A DNA stretch of 64,000 nt from Blattamonas nauphoetae (Eukaryota; Preaxostyla; Oxymonadida), in NCBI GenBank assembly GCA_033064195.1, contig JARBJD010000371.1, positions 1-64,000 on the forward strand, in the 5' to 3' direction. A program made the translations under genes and the position numbers. The notes beneath the pieces were generated by a model, which saw nothing but the letters and a program-made list of their open reading frames with translations, made no database searches and was not told the origin of the DNA. Positions 12,101 to 26,012 of the stretch are shown one piece after another (the first letter of the stretch is position 1; the number at the start of each line of letters is the position of its first letter).

Positions 12101-15100
12101 TCGGAAACTCAGTGTGAAGCAGGTAGAAGATAGAAAGGGTCTGATGACAGTCAATCGAACAGAGATTGCAGGGAATGTGAAGAGCGGTGAGGAAGCGAAT
12201 CAAAGAGAGGATGAGAAGCTTCTAAGCTGGGTGAAGATGCTCATAGAGACAATGAAGATCTGGAACAGCATCAACTTCAAGAAGCTGATGGGAAACCTTG
12301 AGTTGAAGGAGGGCCAAACTTTTTGGAGGACAAAGAGATGGGGAGAAGACAAAGTGATGAAAGTTGAATCGCTTGCAACCGCGACGATCCGAAAGCTCCT
12401 GCCAATCCTTGGCATCGCTCCAAACACATCCCTCCCTAATTACATCCTCCATCTCCCATTGAACGAACTCTCTCGCGAACACATTGAACTCATCAACACC
12501 CACACAACGACTAGCACAGAATACACATTCGTGATTGCGAAAGCATGGAACCGAATCAAAGCGCCAGAAAAGAAGATTGGACAGCCTGTCACGCTGAGAG
12601 AGAAAGAGTTCGCTCACTCCAAGGCACTTCAGTCACTCGATCCGTCCGAAGGACACAGCCTCCCCAACACAGTCCAAATCCCAATCCCGACATTCAAGCA
12701 ACCACAAGAAGCCTCACATCTCCGCCCAGCAGACCTCCCACCATTCAACCCAACGAATGGCTACACAAGTTGGAGTGAAGACCTAACGACACAGCATCTT
12801 CACGGAGGTAGGACACTCCTTGCCCACCTCCTCTCCAAAGCAAACGATCGCCTCGCAGACACAAACTGGTCGCGAGAGGAGATAGATGAGCTGATGTGGA
12901 AGCTGTCGTCGATCCCGTCAGAGCTGAAAGCCAGAACGCACAAACCAAAGAGGAAGACCGTAGAGAGGACAGTGAGGCTGAGCCAAGAAGAGACATTGAA
13001 CCGAGCAGTGAAGAAGTGGGAGAACTTGGTGGCAAGAGGGAAGACGAGCTCCATCACGAAAGAGATCGAGGACATGAATGCCGGTCGCACACAGTCACTC
13101 TCCTTCGACGAAGTGAAGCAAAGAATCACAGCCCTCCACAACGATGAGGACAGGAAGGCCCTCTATCTCAGTGTCAACAGGAGGACAAGGGAACAAGTGC
13201 GCAGTGGAGAGAAACTGGAGATCAGGAACGCGACCAATGGTCTCAACTCGAACTCCACACCCTCGCTCGACGGCCTCACAGCTGAGTTCGTCAAGAGATG
13301 CTGCCGAAACGACAAGATCGTGGAGGACCAATTGGGCAATCTCATCTCTCTCTGCCTCGAAAGGAACTATCTCCCTCAAGCGTGGTGCGTGTGCAGGATG
13401 GTCGGGATCCCGAAAACAGATGGGAAGATCAGACCGATCGCTGTCCAACACACCTTGCGGAAACTTATGGCTCGCCTACTCCTCGAACGGAACAAGGGTT
13501 GGTTGCAGAGGCACACCTCCCCAAGACAAGTCGGGGTGGGTGTGAGGAACGGCAGGAGCGTGGTTGTTGATGCGGTGGAGCATGCCATCGACGAGGCAAT
13601 CCAACAGAGAACCACACAGTTCATCGTCATGCTTGACATGTCCAATGCCTTTCAGAATGTCCGAAGACAACAACTCCTCAACAAGCTGGCAGACATCGAG
13701 GACTACGACGCTGAACTCTTGCACTTCATCAGAAATTCCTTCGAGCAAGAGACCCTCATCCTCAGTCGAGGCGAGGAGACAGCAGCGATCCCAAACAGCC
13801 GCGGTGTCCAGCAGGGATGTCCACTATCTCCATCCCTCTTTGCCTTCTACATCACTGAACCAATGAGGCAAGCTGAAGCTGGCGGAGCAACGGCATGGGG
13901 TTACCTCGACGACCTTGTCCTCATGGCGAACTCGGAAGCCCAACTCAACCGCAGCCTGACCAAGCTCTCAACATCCCTCATTGCACACGGCCTCACCCTC
14001 AATCCAACGAAGACGGTCATCATGTCAGTCGTCGATGGCGTCCCCTCAACCAAACCGATCAACGTGCTCGGTCACTCGGTCACTCCTCGAACATCGGCCA
14101 AGCTTCTTGGTACGATCGTGACCAACGACCAGCAAACCAGAGACAACTTCTTCATGGAGCGAGTGGAGAGAATCAAGTCGACGCTTCCCAAGGTCTCCCT
14201 CCTCAGTCACCAAGCACACTTGCATCTCCTCCGTCAATCCATCTCCTCCAAACCCCTTCACATCCTCGCCACCACCTTCATCTCAGAGGAAGCCCTCATC
14301 TCCGCAGACACCACCATCACCTCCCACCTCTCAAATCTCTTCAACATCCCTGATTCCCAACAGTTCCTCATCCACCTCCCAATCAAAGAAGGAGGACTCG
14401 GCATCCCCTCATTCGTTCAGACAGCCCTTCCATCACTCATCTGTTCACACGCATCGCTCCACCCAGAGATGTGGGAAGCCGATCACATCCAGAGAGCGAA
14501 GGTCGACCTCGAGTCAAGGGACACACAGCCATCCTTCTCGACTTCGAAACCAGTAATGAGGATGATCACACACTTGACGAAGGAAGAGTACGATGCAGCG
14601 AGACAGGGTCAGAAGCAGTTGAGAGAGCTCATGACGAAGGAGGAAACAGCAGCGAAGCTGTCATTGCTGTCCGTCCACCAACAGAACAAGCACAATGTGA
14701 TCAAGTCAGCTGAGAATCAGAAGTGGCGGTCCACACTTCCAGTAGACAGGTACCACAAGATAAACAACAACGTCTTCAGGTGCGCGCTGGACAATCTCTT
14801 TCTGAAACCTCCCCTCTCCTTCTCGGAGGCCACCCGTTTCAACATGGACTCCAACCCACACACACGCACCCACCCAACTCCGTTGTCCTGCATGCCAGTG
14901 TGAAATGCTGGAAGACCACGCCGGCTGCTGCAAGCGAACCAGCAGTGAGAGACTCGCAAGGCATCACGCCATCAAGTTCCTGCTTGCGCAGACACTCAAG
15001 GAGATCCCGTCAATCACTGTGAGAACCGAGACCAAGATGGGAAGAGACGATGAAGATGCAAATGAAGAAGCAAACACAATAGCCGATCTTCAACTCAGAG

Positions 15101-16245
15101 TCACCACTGGCTACACCAAACACCGCTTCGTCCGAGACATCCTCGGAATCAAAGACGATGGCCAAAGGATCCTTGAGTTCGGACTTGATCTCGTGATACC
15201 ACAAGACTTCACAAGCAGATCACACACGCAGAGAGGGATGATGGACCCGAAAGGCAGAGTCAAGGAAGCAGAGAGGAAGAAGGAAAGGAAGTACAGCAGA
15301 GCGGGCCAAAGCCACACAGTCATCGGCATTGGCTTGAGCGACCACGGCCACTCAGGCCCCAACGCCTCACTCTTCTTCGACTTCATCAAACAGCTTGCTA
15401 TCGAAAGGAAGATACCCAACCCACTCCCCATCTTCTTCACCCAAGTATCAGTCATCATGGAACTCGTTCGCTCCCACATGGAACAGACATACATCAAGAC
15501 GCTCAGCCATCTTGCTAGGAGGAAGGAAGAAGAAAGAAAGCGCACTGTTGGGATCGAAATGGACATGGAATCATTCAACCTCATCACTTCAGTCACCGGA
15601 GACTCACTCCACAACACTTCAATCACACTCATCAACAACACTACACACAACAACCCCACACTTCACAAGGCAAACACCACACATCACCTTCAAATCACAC
15701 CACCTCAACCCATCACCTCACCATCCCCCCACTTCACCTCACACACCGGAGCACCAAACACCCCCACCTCCCCTCCCCGCCACTCCACTCCCCTCACCCA
15801 TCACAGCAACGCCCAACCCAAGACTAACACAAACCAAACTTCGTCTAGGAAAGGGTATGTTGCTGCAGATGGACGGCGGAGATTCGAAACGCAGAATATA
15901 GAAGAAGACGAAGGCAAACAGGACGAAGACGATGCCTATTGCAAGGAAGAGAAGGGCCAGAAGGAAGGAAAGAAGGAAGGACATGATCAAGAGAAGCCCA
16001 AAGAAGGAACAACGGAAGACAGAGACAAGGAGGAAGCAGAAGAAGTGGCACAGCGCGAGAGAAACAACCGAGTGCCTGGCCTCGGCACCGGACCGCCAGC
16101 AGGAGTCCCTCTCTACCCCCCAAACTCATTCTTTTCCCTTCTCCCATCTCCCCCCAGGCTTTGCGAGCAGAGCGGATCGAGCGAGAAGCACAAAAGCACA
16201 ATCATCAAGCGCCCACCAGACAATAGAAAGCATAAGTCAGAATAA
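9143..16245 (+). pseudogene. R2 polyprotein (RT and putative endonuclease), two frame breaks
   Basis: The family frame is open from 9143 to about 10630, where an A-run is one base longer than in R3. It continues from there to about 14860, where a CA run is 2 bp shorter than in R3, R4, R5 and R6, and ends at the shared TAA. The middle piece alone (to 14903) covers the minisatellite and the whole reverse transcriptase, including LDMSNAF, GVQQGCPLSP and YLDD. The last piece starts just past the first cysteines of the knuckle and carries the endonuclease-like region. Both breaks are in simple runs. The CA-run change is shared with neighbouring R1, which argues that this one is real. Translated length would be about 2,366 residues without the breaks. 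Confidence 0.85.
11430..11759 (+). repeat. R2 coding minisatellite, 11 x 30 bp
   Basis: Exact 30-bp periodicity encodes ten-residue units of the form KVESGSDTTG with variants such as KTENGSVAIG and KVESGSETLR. It is flanked by a KRECGTDTMV-like unit and a KVENGTRSIE unit that are constant in all copies. Confidence 0.95.
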
Positions 16246-16408
16246 AACCAATTTCACACTCTTTATTGTTCATCTTTGTTTCCATTCTCATCTCATTTGA
16301 TCCAGCCCACTTCGAAATGTACCCCATTCCCGGCATCGAGGTTCGTTTTTTCGCGTTTTTGCACCCCTTTTTGCACTCTCCGTGCTCTAACTAACGTTTT
16401 CCGAGAAA
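16246..16408 (+). promoter_or_regulatory. R2/R3 junction, 163 bp
   Basis: Same junction sequence as 8980-9142, with a T in place of an A in the CATCTTAG stretch, a variant shared with the R3/R4 junction. Confidence 0.6.
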
Positions 16409-19400
16409 ATGGAGTCTCCACATCATGATCCGACCGAAAAAAGTGTCGATCATGTTGATCGCACCAAAGCCGGTCAATATGGCACTCTCCCTCCTCATGA
16501 CCACGATCAACCGCGCAAAAATGCCTCGCCTGAGAACTGCACCTCTTCTTTTTCTCATACACTGCCTTCGACACCCCCAACCAACCCCTCCCAACACGAT
16601 GCTCCAAACTCCACACACCACCCACCCCTCACCTCACCAACCCGCATTTCTTCAGTTATCTTTTCGCAGGAAGCAGACACCTCCTTCTCTGCAGCTATTC
16701 CGTCGATACGAACACAGTCCAGACAACTTTCATCTTGTCAATCCAACTATCGTTCATTTACCCCCGCATCGGCCAAACAAGCCGTATCACTCGATTCCTA
16801 TCCATATTCTTCATCCCATCAACAGCGTCACTATCTTCCCAGATCCCCCTATCCTCGGAATGTCCATTCGAATCGGATCGTTCTCTCTTCCCCAACCCGT
16901 CAACAAAACTCGTCTACCCTCCCCTCTGACGATGCGAAACAAGATCCTTGGTGGGGGTCGGGACTGGCTCCTTCCAGTTTCCACCCATCCACCACCCCTC
17001 AACTGCCCTCATCCGACCGCCCCCCACGACCACCTAAATACCCCCAACCGCCCCGACAACTCACTCTCCGACAATCCAGCATGGAGAGAGAGGAAGAGGC
17101 CTTCGACGAAAGTCACAATGAACCAACCATCAGCGAAGCAACAAAAGAAAGAAAAACGAACAAAAATTCCGAGCGATTCGGACTACAAAAGATGATTGGT
17201 TCGATTGGAAACTTCTTCTCGTCCAGAGCAAAGAAAAAAGAAAAATCACAACAGCAACTGGACAACCCCATCGCTCAGCCCAGAGCCGAAACCTCAAAGA
17301 AGGACGAAGAGGCCACTTCAATTCAGGTGGGAAGGGAAGATGATCAGGAGGAAGGAGAAACAGTAGAGGAGGAAGGAGAGACAGGAAACTTTCAAAGCAG
17401 AACAGAGGAAGAGGAGAACACCAACCAATCTTCTATCCAACCAAACTCTTCAGTCGAATCCACGCATTCGCCCCCATCCTCCCCAATTCAGCTGAAAAGA
17501 ACGCTTCGTCAACGGGACCCGGTGACAAAGCAAGCAATCACCGGGAACCGCCTCAAATCGAACTTTTCACACCCACTCAACTCAACATCCTCCCAAACTC
17601 CCAAAGAAAGACAGAAACAATCCCCAAAACTCCCAAACCGTCGCCGTCCCCCAAAACGAGTCGGAAAATCACCAGTTCCGATCCATCAACCTCCTCTCAC
17701 TCCAATCAGTCCATTACCTCTCGTATACGACTCAGACATCGCAAACCAATTCCAAATGAGATTAAAGAGTGAGACAGGGAGGGAGAGACAGAAACAGAAA
17801 AGAAAGAAGGGCAGAAAGAAACCTCAACTCGACAGCGAATCAAACGATACCTCCGACTCAGAAAATCAGTCCCTTGGGTCCATTAGGAGTAGAAAGAGAG
17901 ATTGTCCCACGCCGGCCTCTTCCTCTTCACAGGAAGAATCCACAACCTCGGCATCCAACCAAACACTCTCTCAACAGCCAAACAGCACCAATTACCAATC
18001 AAATGACAATACATCTGCAAAAACTGGAACAGTAGTCATTTCAACTCAAAAAGTGACCGAAGGAGGAACGGAAACGGAGGAACAGAAGAAAATCGAGAAG
18101 AGACAAAGACAAGTCGAACAACTCAAGAATCATATCCTCAGAAGAGTCAAAGCAACACCAATAGCTGAAAGCTCAACGCAAACCGAAGCAACGAACCCAC
18201 AACAACTCAAAAAGACAGGAAACGTCCAGATGACAATGGACAGCTTCTTTGAGGTCCAAAAGCGAACAAGCCCTCCTCTAGAGCAAACCGAACCACCCCT
18301 TCCACCACACATCGTCAACCAACTCTATCAACCAACGTTCATCACAAACAACATCGACTTCACCAACTCCTTCAACTCCACCACCAACATATTCACAGTG
18401 TCGCAACCGACGATGAACATGTTCTTCGAAACGGAAGAGGAGGGAATGGCGAAAGATGAATGGGAAATAGAATGGCTCGGAGGGGACATCGACTCAAACG
18501 GAATCCAAGAAGATGAACAAGCCAAACAATACCAATACGAGAACGACTTCATCAGAAAGAGGGACATCGCACTCAATTGGGAATGGCAACATGGGAATTC
18601 GCCTGAGATGGGATTTACAACAGAACACTTTGGGAAAACGGAGAATGAAACTGAAATGAGCGGGAAAAGGGAATGTGGGACAGATACGATGGTGAAAGTG
18701 GAGAGCGGGCTGGATATGATTGGGAAAGTGGAGAGCGAGTCAGTTGCGATTAGGAAAGTAGAGAGCAGGACAGATTCGATTGGGACAGTGGAGAGCGGGT
18801 CAGAAATGATGAAGAAAGTGGAGAGCGAGTCAGATACAACGGGAAAAGTGGAGAGCGGGTCAGATGGGATTGGGAAAGCGAAGAGCGAGTCAGTTGCGAT
18901 TGGGAAAGTGGAGAGCGGGTCGGAGACATTGCGGAAAGTGGAGAGCGGGTCAGCTGCGATTGGGAAAACTGAGAACGGGTCAGTTGCGATTGGGAAAGTG
19001 GAGAGCGGGTCAGATACAACGGGGAAAGTGTCAGAAAGTGGAGAGCAGATCAAGGAAAGTCAGGTCAGTGACAAGGGGAAAGTAGAAAACGGAACCAGAT
19101 CGATTGAACGAATGGAAGGTGAACGGGACAAGCTCACGAGTGTGAAGATGAATTTGAACGAACCAATCAAAAGGAAAGAAAACAGAACTACACCTCTGAC
19201 ATTCCAGGGGCAATCCGAAACAAAGATACAAGCCGACACGGATGACTGGCTTTCAAAACTCGAAAGGGCCGCAGCGGAGGACACACTCCCCATCACCCAA
19301 GCCCGGAAAGACAAACACCCCCAACAAAAGGAGTTGAAAAGAATCTGGACAGTTCTTTCCAGGAACAGCTGGAGGAGTTGGTGAACCGAAGGAAGGAGGT

Positions 19401-22400
19401 GGAGAACATGTGGATGAGTCGGAAACTCAGTGTGAAGCAGGTAGAAGATAGAAAGGGTCTGATGACAGTCAATCGAACAGAGATTGCAGGGAATGTGAAG
19501 AGCGGTGAGGAAGCGAATCAAAGAGAGGATGAGAAGCTTCTAAGCTGGGTGAAGATGCTCATAGAGACAATGAAGATCTGGAACAGCATCAACTTCAAGA
19601 AGCTGATGGGAAACCTTGAGTTGAAGGAGGGCCAAACTTTTTGGAGGACAAAGAGATGGGGAGAAGACAAAGTGATGAAAGTTGAATCGCTTGCAACCGC
19701 GACGATCCGAAAGCTCCTGCCAATCCTTGGCATCGCTCCAAACACATCCCTCCCTAATTACATCCTCCATCTCCCATTGAACGAACTCTCTCGCGAACAC
19801 ATTGAACTCATCAACACCCACACAACGACTAGCACAGAATACACATTCGTGATTGCGAAAGCATGGAACCGAATCAAAGCGCCAGAAAAGAAGATTGGAC
19901 AGCCTGTCACGCTGAAGAGAAAGAGTTCGCTCACTCCAAGGCACTTCAGTCACTCGATCCGTCCGAAGGACACAGCCTCCCCAACACAGTCCAAATCCCA
20001 ATCCCGACATTCAAGCAACCACAAGAAGCCTCACATCTCCGCCCAGCAGACCTCCCACCATTCAACCCAACGAATGGCTACACAAGTTGGAGTGAAGACC
20101 TAACGACACAGCATCTTCACGGAGGTAGGACACTCCTTGCCCACCTCCTCTCCAAAGCAAACGATCGCCTCGCAGACACAAACTGGTCGCGAGAGGAGAT
20201 AGATGAGCTGATGTGGAAGCTGTCGTCGATCCCGTCAGAGCTGAAAGCCAGAACGCACAAACCAAAGAGGAAGACCGTAGAGAGGACAGTGAGGCTGAGC
20301 CAAGAAGAGACATTGAACCGAGCAGTGAAGAAGTGGGAGAACTTGGTGGCAAGAGGGAAGACGAGCTCCATCACGAAAGAGATCGAGGACATGAATGCCG
20401 GTCGCACACAGTCACTCTCCTTCGACGAAGTGAAGCAAAGAATCACAGCCCTCCACAACGATGAGGACAGGAAGGCCCTCTATCTCAGTGTCAACAGGAG
20501 GACAAGGGAACAAGTGCGCAGTGGAGAGAAACTGGAGATCAGGAACGCGACCAATGGTCTCAACTCGAACTCCACACCCTCGCTCGACGGCCTCACAGCT
20601 GAGTTCGTCAAGAGATGCTGCCGAAACGACAAGATCGTGGAGGACCAATTGGGCAATCTCATCTCTCTCTGCCTCGAAAGGAACTATCTCCCTCAAGCGT
20701 GGTGCGTGTGCAGGATGGTCGGGATCCCGAAAACAGATGGGAAGATCAGACCGATCGCTGTCCAACACACCTTGCGGAAACTTATGGCTCGCCTACTCCT
20801 CGAACGGAACAAGGGTTGGTTGCAGAGGCACACCTCCCCAAGACAAGTCGGGGTGGGTGTGAGGAACGGCAGGAGCGTGGTTGTTGATGCGGTGGAGCAT
20901 GCCATCGACGAGGCAATCCAACAGAGAACCACACAGTTCATCGTCATGCTTGACATGTCCAATGCCTTTCAGAATGTCCGAAGACAACAACTCCTCAACA
21001 AGCTGGCAGACATCGAGGACTACGACGCTGAACTCTTGCACTTCATCAGAAATTCCTTCGAGCAAGAGACCCTCATCCTCAGTCGAGGCGAGGAGACAGC
21101 AGCGATCCCAAACAGCCGCGGTGTCCAGCAGGGATGTCCACTATCTCCATCCCTCTTTGCCTTCTACATCACTGAACCAATGAGGCAAGCTGAAGCTGGC
21201 GGAGCAACGGCATGGGGTTACCTCGACGACCTTGTCCTCATGGCGAACTCGGAAGCCCAACTCAACCGCAGCCTGACCAAGCTCTCAACATCCCTCATTG
21301 CACACGGCCTCACCCTCAATCCAACGAAGACGGTCATCATGTCAGTCGTCGATGGCGTCCCCTCAACCAAACCGATCAACGTGCTCGGTCACTCGGTCAC
21401 TCCTCGAACATCGGCCAAGCTTCTTGGTACGATCGTGACCAACGACCAGCAAACCAGAGACAACTTCTTCATGGAGCGAGTGGAGAGAATCAAGTCGACG
21501 CTTCCCAAGGTCTCCCTCCTCAGTCACCAAGCACACTTGCATCTCCTCCGTCAATCCATCTCCTCCAAACCCCTTCACATCCTCGCCACCACCTTCATCT
21601 CAGAGGAAGCCCTCATCTCCGCAGACACCACCATCACCTCCCACCTCTCAAATCTCTTCAACATCCCTGATTCCCAACAGTTCCTCATCCACCTCCCAAT
21701 CAAAGAAGGAGGACTCGGCATCCCCTCATTCGTTCAGACAGCCCTTCCATCACTCATCTGTTCACACGCATCGCTCCACCCAGAGATGTGGGAAGCCGAT
21801 CACATCCAGAGAGCGAAGGTCGACCTCGAGTCAAGGGACACACAGCCATCCTTCTCGACTTCGAAACCAGTAATGAGGATGATCACACACTTGACGAAGG
21901 AAGAGTACGATGCAGCGAGACAGGGTCAGAAGCAGTTGAGAGAGCTCATGACGAAGGAGGAAACAGCAGCGAAGCTGTCATTGCTGTCCGTCCACCAACA
22001 GAACAAGCACAATGTGATCAAGTCAGCTGAGAATCAGAAGTGGCGGTCCACACTTCCAGTAGACAGGTACCACAAGATAAACAACAACGTCTTCAGGTGC
22101 GCGCTGGACAATCTCTTTCTGAAACCTCCCCTCTCCTTCTCGGAGGCCACCCGTTTCAACATGGACTCCAACCCACACACACACGCACCCACCCAACTCC
22201 GTTGTCCTGCATGCCAGTGTGAAATGCTGGAAGACCACGCCGGCTGCTGCAAGCGAACCAGCAGTGAGAGACTCGCAAGGCATCACGCCATCAAGTTCCT
22301 GCTTGCGCAGACACTCAAGGAGATCCCGTCAATCACTGTGAGAACCGAGACCAAGATGGGAAGAGACGATGAAGATGCAAATGAAGAAGCAAACACAATA

Positions 22401-23564
22401 GCCGATCTTCAACTCAGAGTCACCACTGGCTACACCAAACACCGCTTCGTCCGAGACATCCTCGGAATCAAAGACGATGGCCAAAGGATCCTTGAGTTCG
22501 GACTTGATCTCGTGATACCACAAGACTTCACAAGCAGATCACACACGCAGAGAGGGATGATGGACCCGAAAGGCAGAGTCAAGGAAGCAGAGAGGAAGAA
22601 GGAAAGGAAGTACAGCAGAGCGGGCCAAAGCCACACAGTCATCGGCATTGGCTTGAGCGACCACGGCCACTCAGGCCCCAACGCCTCACTCTTCTTCGAC
22701 TTCATCAAACAGCTTGCTATCGAAAGGAAGATACCCAACCCACTCCCCATCTTCTTCACCCAAGTATCAGTCATCATGGAACTCGTTCGCTCCCACATGG
22801 AACAGACATACATCAAGACGCTCAGCCATCTTGCTAGGAGGAAGGAAGAAGAAAGAAAGCGCACTGTTGGGATCGAAATGGACATGGAATCATTCAACCT
22901 CATCACTTCAGTCACCGGAGACTCACTCCACAACACTTCAATCACACTCATCAACAACACTACACACAACAACCCCACACTTCACAAGGCAAACACCACA
23001 CATCACCTTCAAATCACACCACCTCAACCCATCACCTCACCATCCCCCCACTTCACCTCACACACCGGAGCACCAAACACCCCCACCTCCCCTCCCCACC
23101 ACTCCACTCCCCTCACCCATCACAGCAACGCCCAACCCAAGACTAACACAAACCAAACTTCGTCTAGGAAAGGGTATGTTGCTGCAGATGGACGGCGGAG
23201 ATTCGAAACGCAGAATATAGAAGAAGACGAAGGCAAACAGGACGAAGACGATGCCTATTGCAAGGAAGAGAAGGGCCAGAAGGAAGGAAAGAAGGAAGGA
23301 CATGATCAAGAGAAGCCCAAAGAAGGAACAACGGAAGACAGAGACAAGGAGGAAGCAGAAGAAGTGGCACAGCGCGAGAGAAACAACCGAGTGCCTGGCC
23401 TCGGCACCGGACCGCCAGCAGGAGTCCCTCTCTACCCCCCAAACTCATTCTTTTCCCTTCTCCCATCTCCCCCCAGGCTTTGCGAGCAGAGCGGATCGAG
23501 CGAGAAGCACAAAAGCACAATCATCAAGCGCCCACCAGACAATAGAAAGCATAAGTCAGAATAA
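16409..23564 (+). pseudogene. R3 polyprotein (RT and putative endonuclease), two frame breaks
   Basis: The frame runs 991 codons from 16409 to a break near 19328, where an A-run has four instead of five A. A second break near 19914 is in a GA run. From 19863 the frame is open for 1,233 codons to the shared TAA at 23564 and contains the whole reverse transcriptase, the C-x2-C-x7-H-x3-C knuckle and the endonuclease-like region. The catalytic motifs are unchanged from R2 and R5. Both breaks are length changes in simple runs, so read-level error is a real alternative to inactivation. Confidence 0.85.
18695..19078 (+). repeat. R3 coding minisatellite, about 12 units, irregular end
   Basis: Eleven regular 30-bp units are followed by a 54-bp scrambled stretch containing pieces of the repeat (the SESGEQIKESQ region). 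At 384 bp it is the only one of the five minisatellites that is not a multiple of 30, though still a multiple of three. Confidence 0.9.
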
Positions 23565-23727
23565 AACCAATTTCACACTCTTTATTGTTCATCTTTGTTT
23601 CCATTCTCATCTCATTTGATCCAGCCCACTTCGAAATGTACCCCATTCCCGGCATCGAGGTTCGTTTTTTCGCGTTTTTGCACCCCTTTTTGCACTCTCC
23701 GTGCTCTAACTAACGTTTTCCGAGAAA
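23565..23727 (+). promoter_or_regulatory. R3/R4 junction, 163 bp
   Basis: Identical in layout to the other junctions: AATAAA over the stop, T-rich leader, CTAACTAAC before the ATG. It carries the same T variant as the R2/R3 junction. Confidence 0.6.
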
Positions 23728-26012
23728 ATGGAGTCTCCACATCATGATCCGACCGAAAAAAGTGTCGATCATGTTGATCGCACCAAAGCCGGTCAATATG
23801 GCACTCTCCCTCCTCATGACCACGATCAACCGCGCAAAAATGCCTCGCCTGAGAACTGCACCTCTTCTTTTTCTCATACACTGCCTTCGACACCCCCAAC
23901 CAACCCCTCCCAACACGATGCTCCAAACTCCTCACACCACCCACCCCTCACCTCACCCTCCCGCATTTCTTCAGTTATATTTTCGCAAGAAGCAGACACC
24001 TCCTTCTCTGCACCTATTCCGTCGATACGAACACAGTCCAGACAACTTTCATCTTGTCAATCCAACCATCGTTCATTTACCCCCGCATCGGCCAAACAAG
24101 CCGTATCACTCGATTCCTATCCATATTCTCCATCCCACCAACAGCGTCACTATCTTCCCAGATCCCCCTATCCTCGAAACGTCCATTCGAATCGGATCGT
24201 TCTCTCCTCCCCAACCCGTCAACAAAACTCGTCCATCCTCCCCTCTGACGATGCGAAACAAGATCCTTGGTGGGGGTCGGGACTGGCTCCTTCCAGTTTC
24301 CACCCATCCACCACCCCTCAACTGCCCTCATCCGACCGCCCCCCACGACCACCTAAATACCCCCAACCGCCCCGACAACTCACTCTCCGACAATCCAGCA
24401 TGGAGAGAGAGGAAGAGGCCTTCGACGAAAGTCACAATGAACCAACCATCAGCGAAGCAACAAAAGAAAGAAAAACGAACAAAAATTCCGAGCGATTCGG
24501 ACTACAAAAGATGATTGGTTCGATTGGAAACTTCTTCTCGTCCAGAGCAAAGAAAAAAGAAAAATCACAACAGCAACTGGACAACCCCATCGCTCAGCCC
24601 AGAGCCGAAACCTCAAAGAAGGACGAAGAGGCCACTTCAATTCAGGTGGGAAGGGAAGATGATCAGGAGGAAGGAGAAACAGTAGAGGAGGAAGGAGAGA
24701 CAGGAAACTTTCAAAGCAGAACAGAGGAAGAGGAGAACACCAACCAATCTTCTATCCAACCAAACTCTTCAGTCGAATCCACGCATTCGCCCCCATCCTC
24801 CCCAATTCAGCTGAAAAGAACGCTTCGTCAACGGGACCCGGTGACAAAGCAAGCAATCACCGGGAACCGCCTCAAATCGAACTTTTCACACCCACTCAAC
24901 TCAACATCCTCCCAAACTCCCAAAGAAAGACAGAAACAATCCCCAAAACTCCCAAACCGTCGCCGTCCCCCAAAACGAGTCGGAAAATCACCAGTTCCGA
25001 TCCATCAACCTCCTCTCACTCCAATCAGTCCATTACCTCTCGTATACGACTCAGACATCGCAAACCAATTCCTAATGAGCTTAAAGAGTGAGACAGGGAG
25101 GGAGAGACAGAAACAGAAAAGAAGGAAGGGCAGAAAGAAACCTCAACTCGACAGCGAATCAAACGATACCTCCGACTCAGAAAATCAGTCCCTTGGGTCC
25201 ATTAGGAGTAGAAAGAGAGATTGTCCCACGCCGGCCTCTTCCTCTTCACAGGAAGAATCCACAACCTCGGCATCCAACCAAACACTCTCTCAACAGCCAA
25301 ACAGCACCAATTACCAATCAAATGACAATACATCTGCAAAAACTGGAACAGTAGTCATTACAACTCAAAAAGTGACCGAAGGAGGAACGGAAACGGAGGA
25401 ACAGAAGAAAATCGAGAAGAGACAAAGACAAGTCGAACAACTCAAGAATCATATCCTCAGAAGAGTCAAAGCAACACCAATAGCTGAAAGCTCAACGCAA
25501 ACCGAAGCAACGAACCCACAACAACTCAAAAAGACAGGAAACGTCCAGATGACAATGGACAGCTTCTTTGAGGTCCAAAAGCGAACAAGCCCTCCTCTAG
25601 AGCAAACCGAACCACCCCTTCCACCACACATCGTCAACCAACTCTATCAACCAACGTTCATCACAAACAACATCGACTTCACCAACTCCTTCAACTCCAC
25701 CACCAACATATTCACAGTGTCGCAACCGACGATGAACATGTTCTTCGAAACGGAAGAGGAGGGAATGGCGAAAGATGAATGGGAAATAGAATGGCTCGGA
25801 GGGACATCGACTCAAACGGAATCCAAGAAGATGAACAAGCCAAACAATACCAATACGAGAACGACTTCATCAGAAAGAGGGACATCGCACTCAATTGGGA
25901 ATGGCAACATGGGAATTCGCCTGAGATGGGATTTACAACAGAACACTTTGGGAAAACGGAGAATGAAACTGAAATGAGCGGGAAAAGGGAATGTGGGACA
26001 GATACGATGGTG

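Larger units (their letters stand above)
9143..16408 (+). mobile_element. R2: full-length non-LTR retrotransposon unit
   Basis: A complete unit of 7,266 bp counted from ATG to the next ATG. It has all parts of the family in order and no insertion. Its minisatellite has 11 repeats. At the variable sites it pairs with R3 in the first 180 codons but with R5 and R7 near codon 300. Confidence 0.92.
16409..23727 (+). mobile_element. R3: full-length non-LTR retrotransposon unit
   Basis: Complete unit of 7,319 bp without insertion. It resembles R2 over the first 180 codons and in the 3' junction, but shares the ETSKKDEEA variant near codon 295 with R4. Its minisatellite ends in an irregular stretch. 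Confidence 0.92.

Noticed and set aside
9143-16408. LTR retroelement or retrovirus-like element as the array unit
   Set aside because: No LTR pair, protease, RNase H or integrase order is visible. RT motifs and the C-terminal CCHC plus endonuclease-like region are of non-LTR type.
22430-22978. Conserved 182-codon minus-strand ORF in the C-terminal region of most copies
   Set aside because: Antisense shadow of the conserved coding sequence; its hydrophobic look comes from reverse-complemented Lys/Glu/Ser codons.
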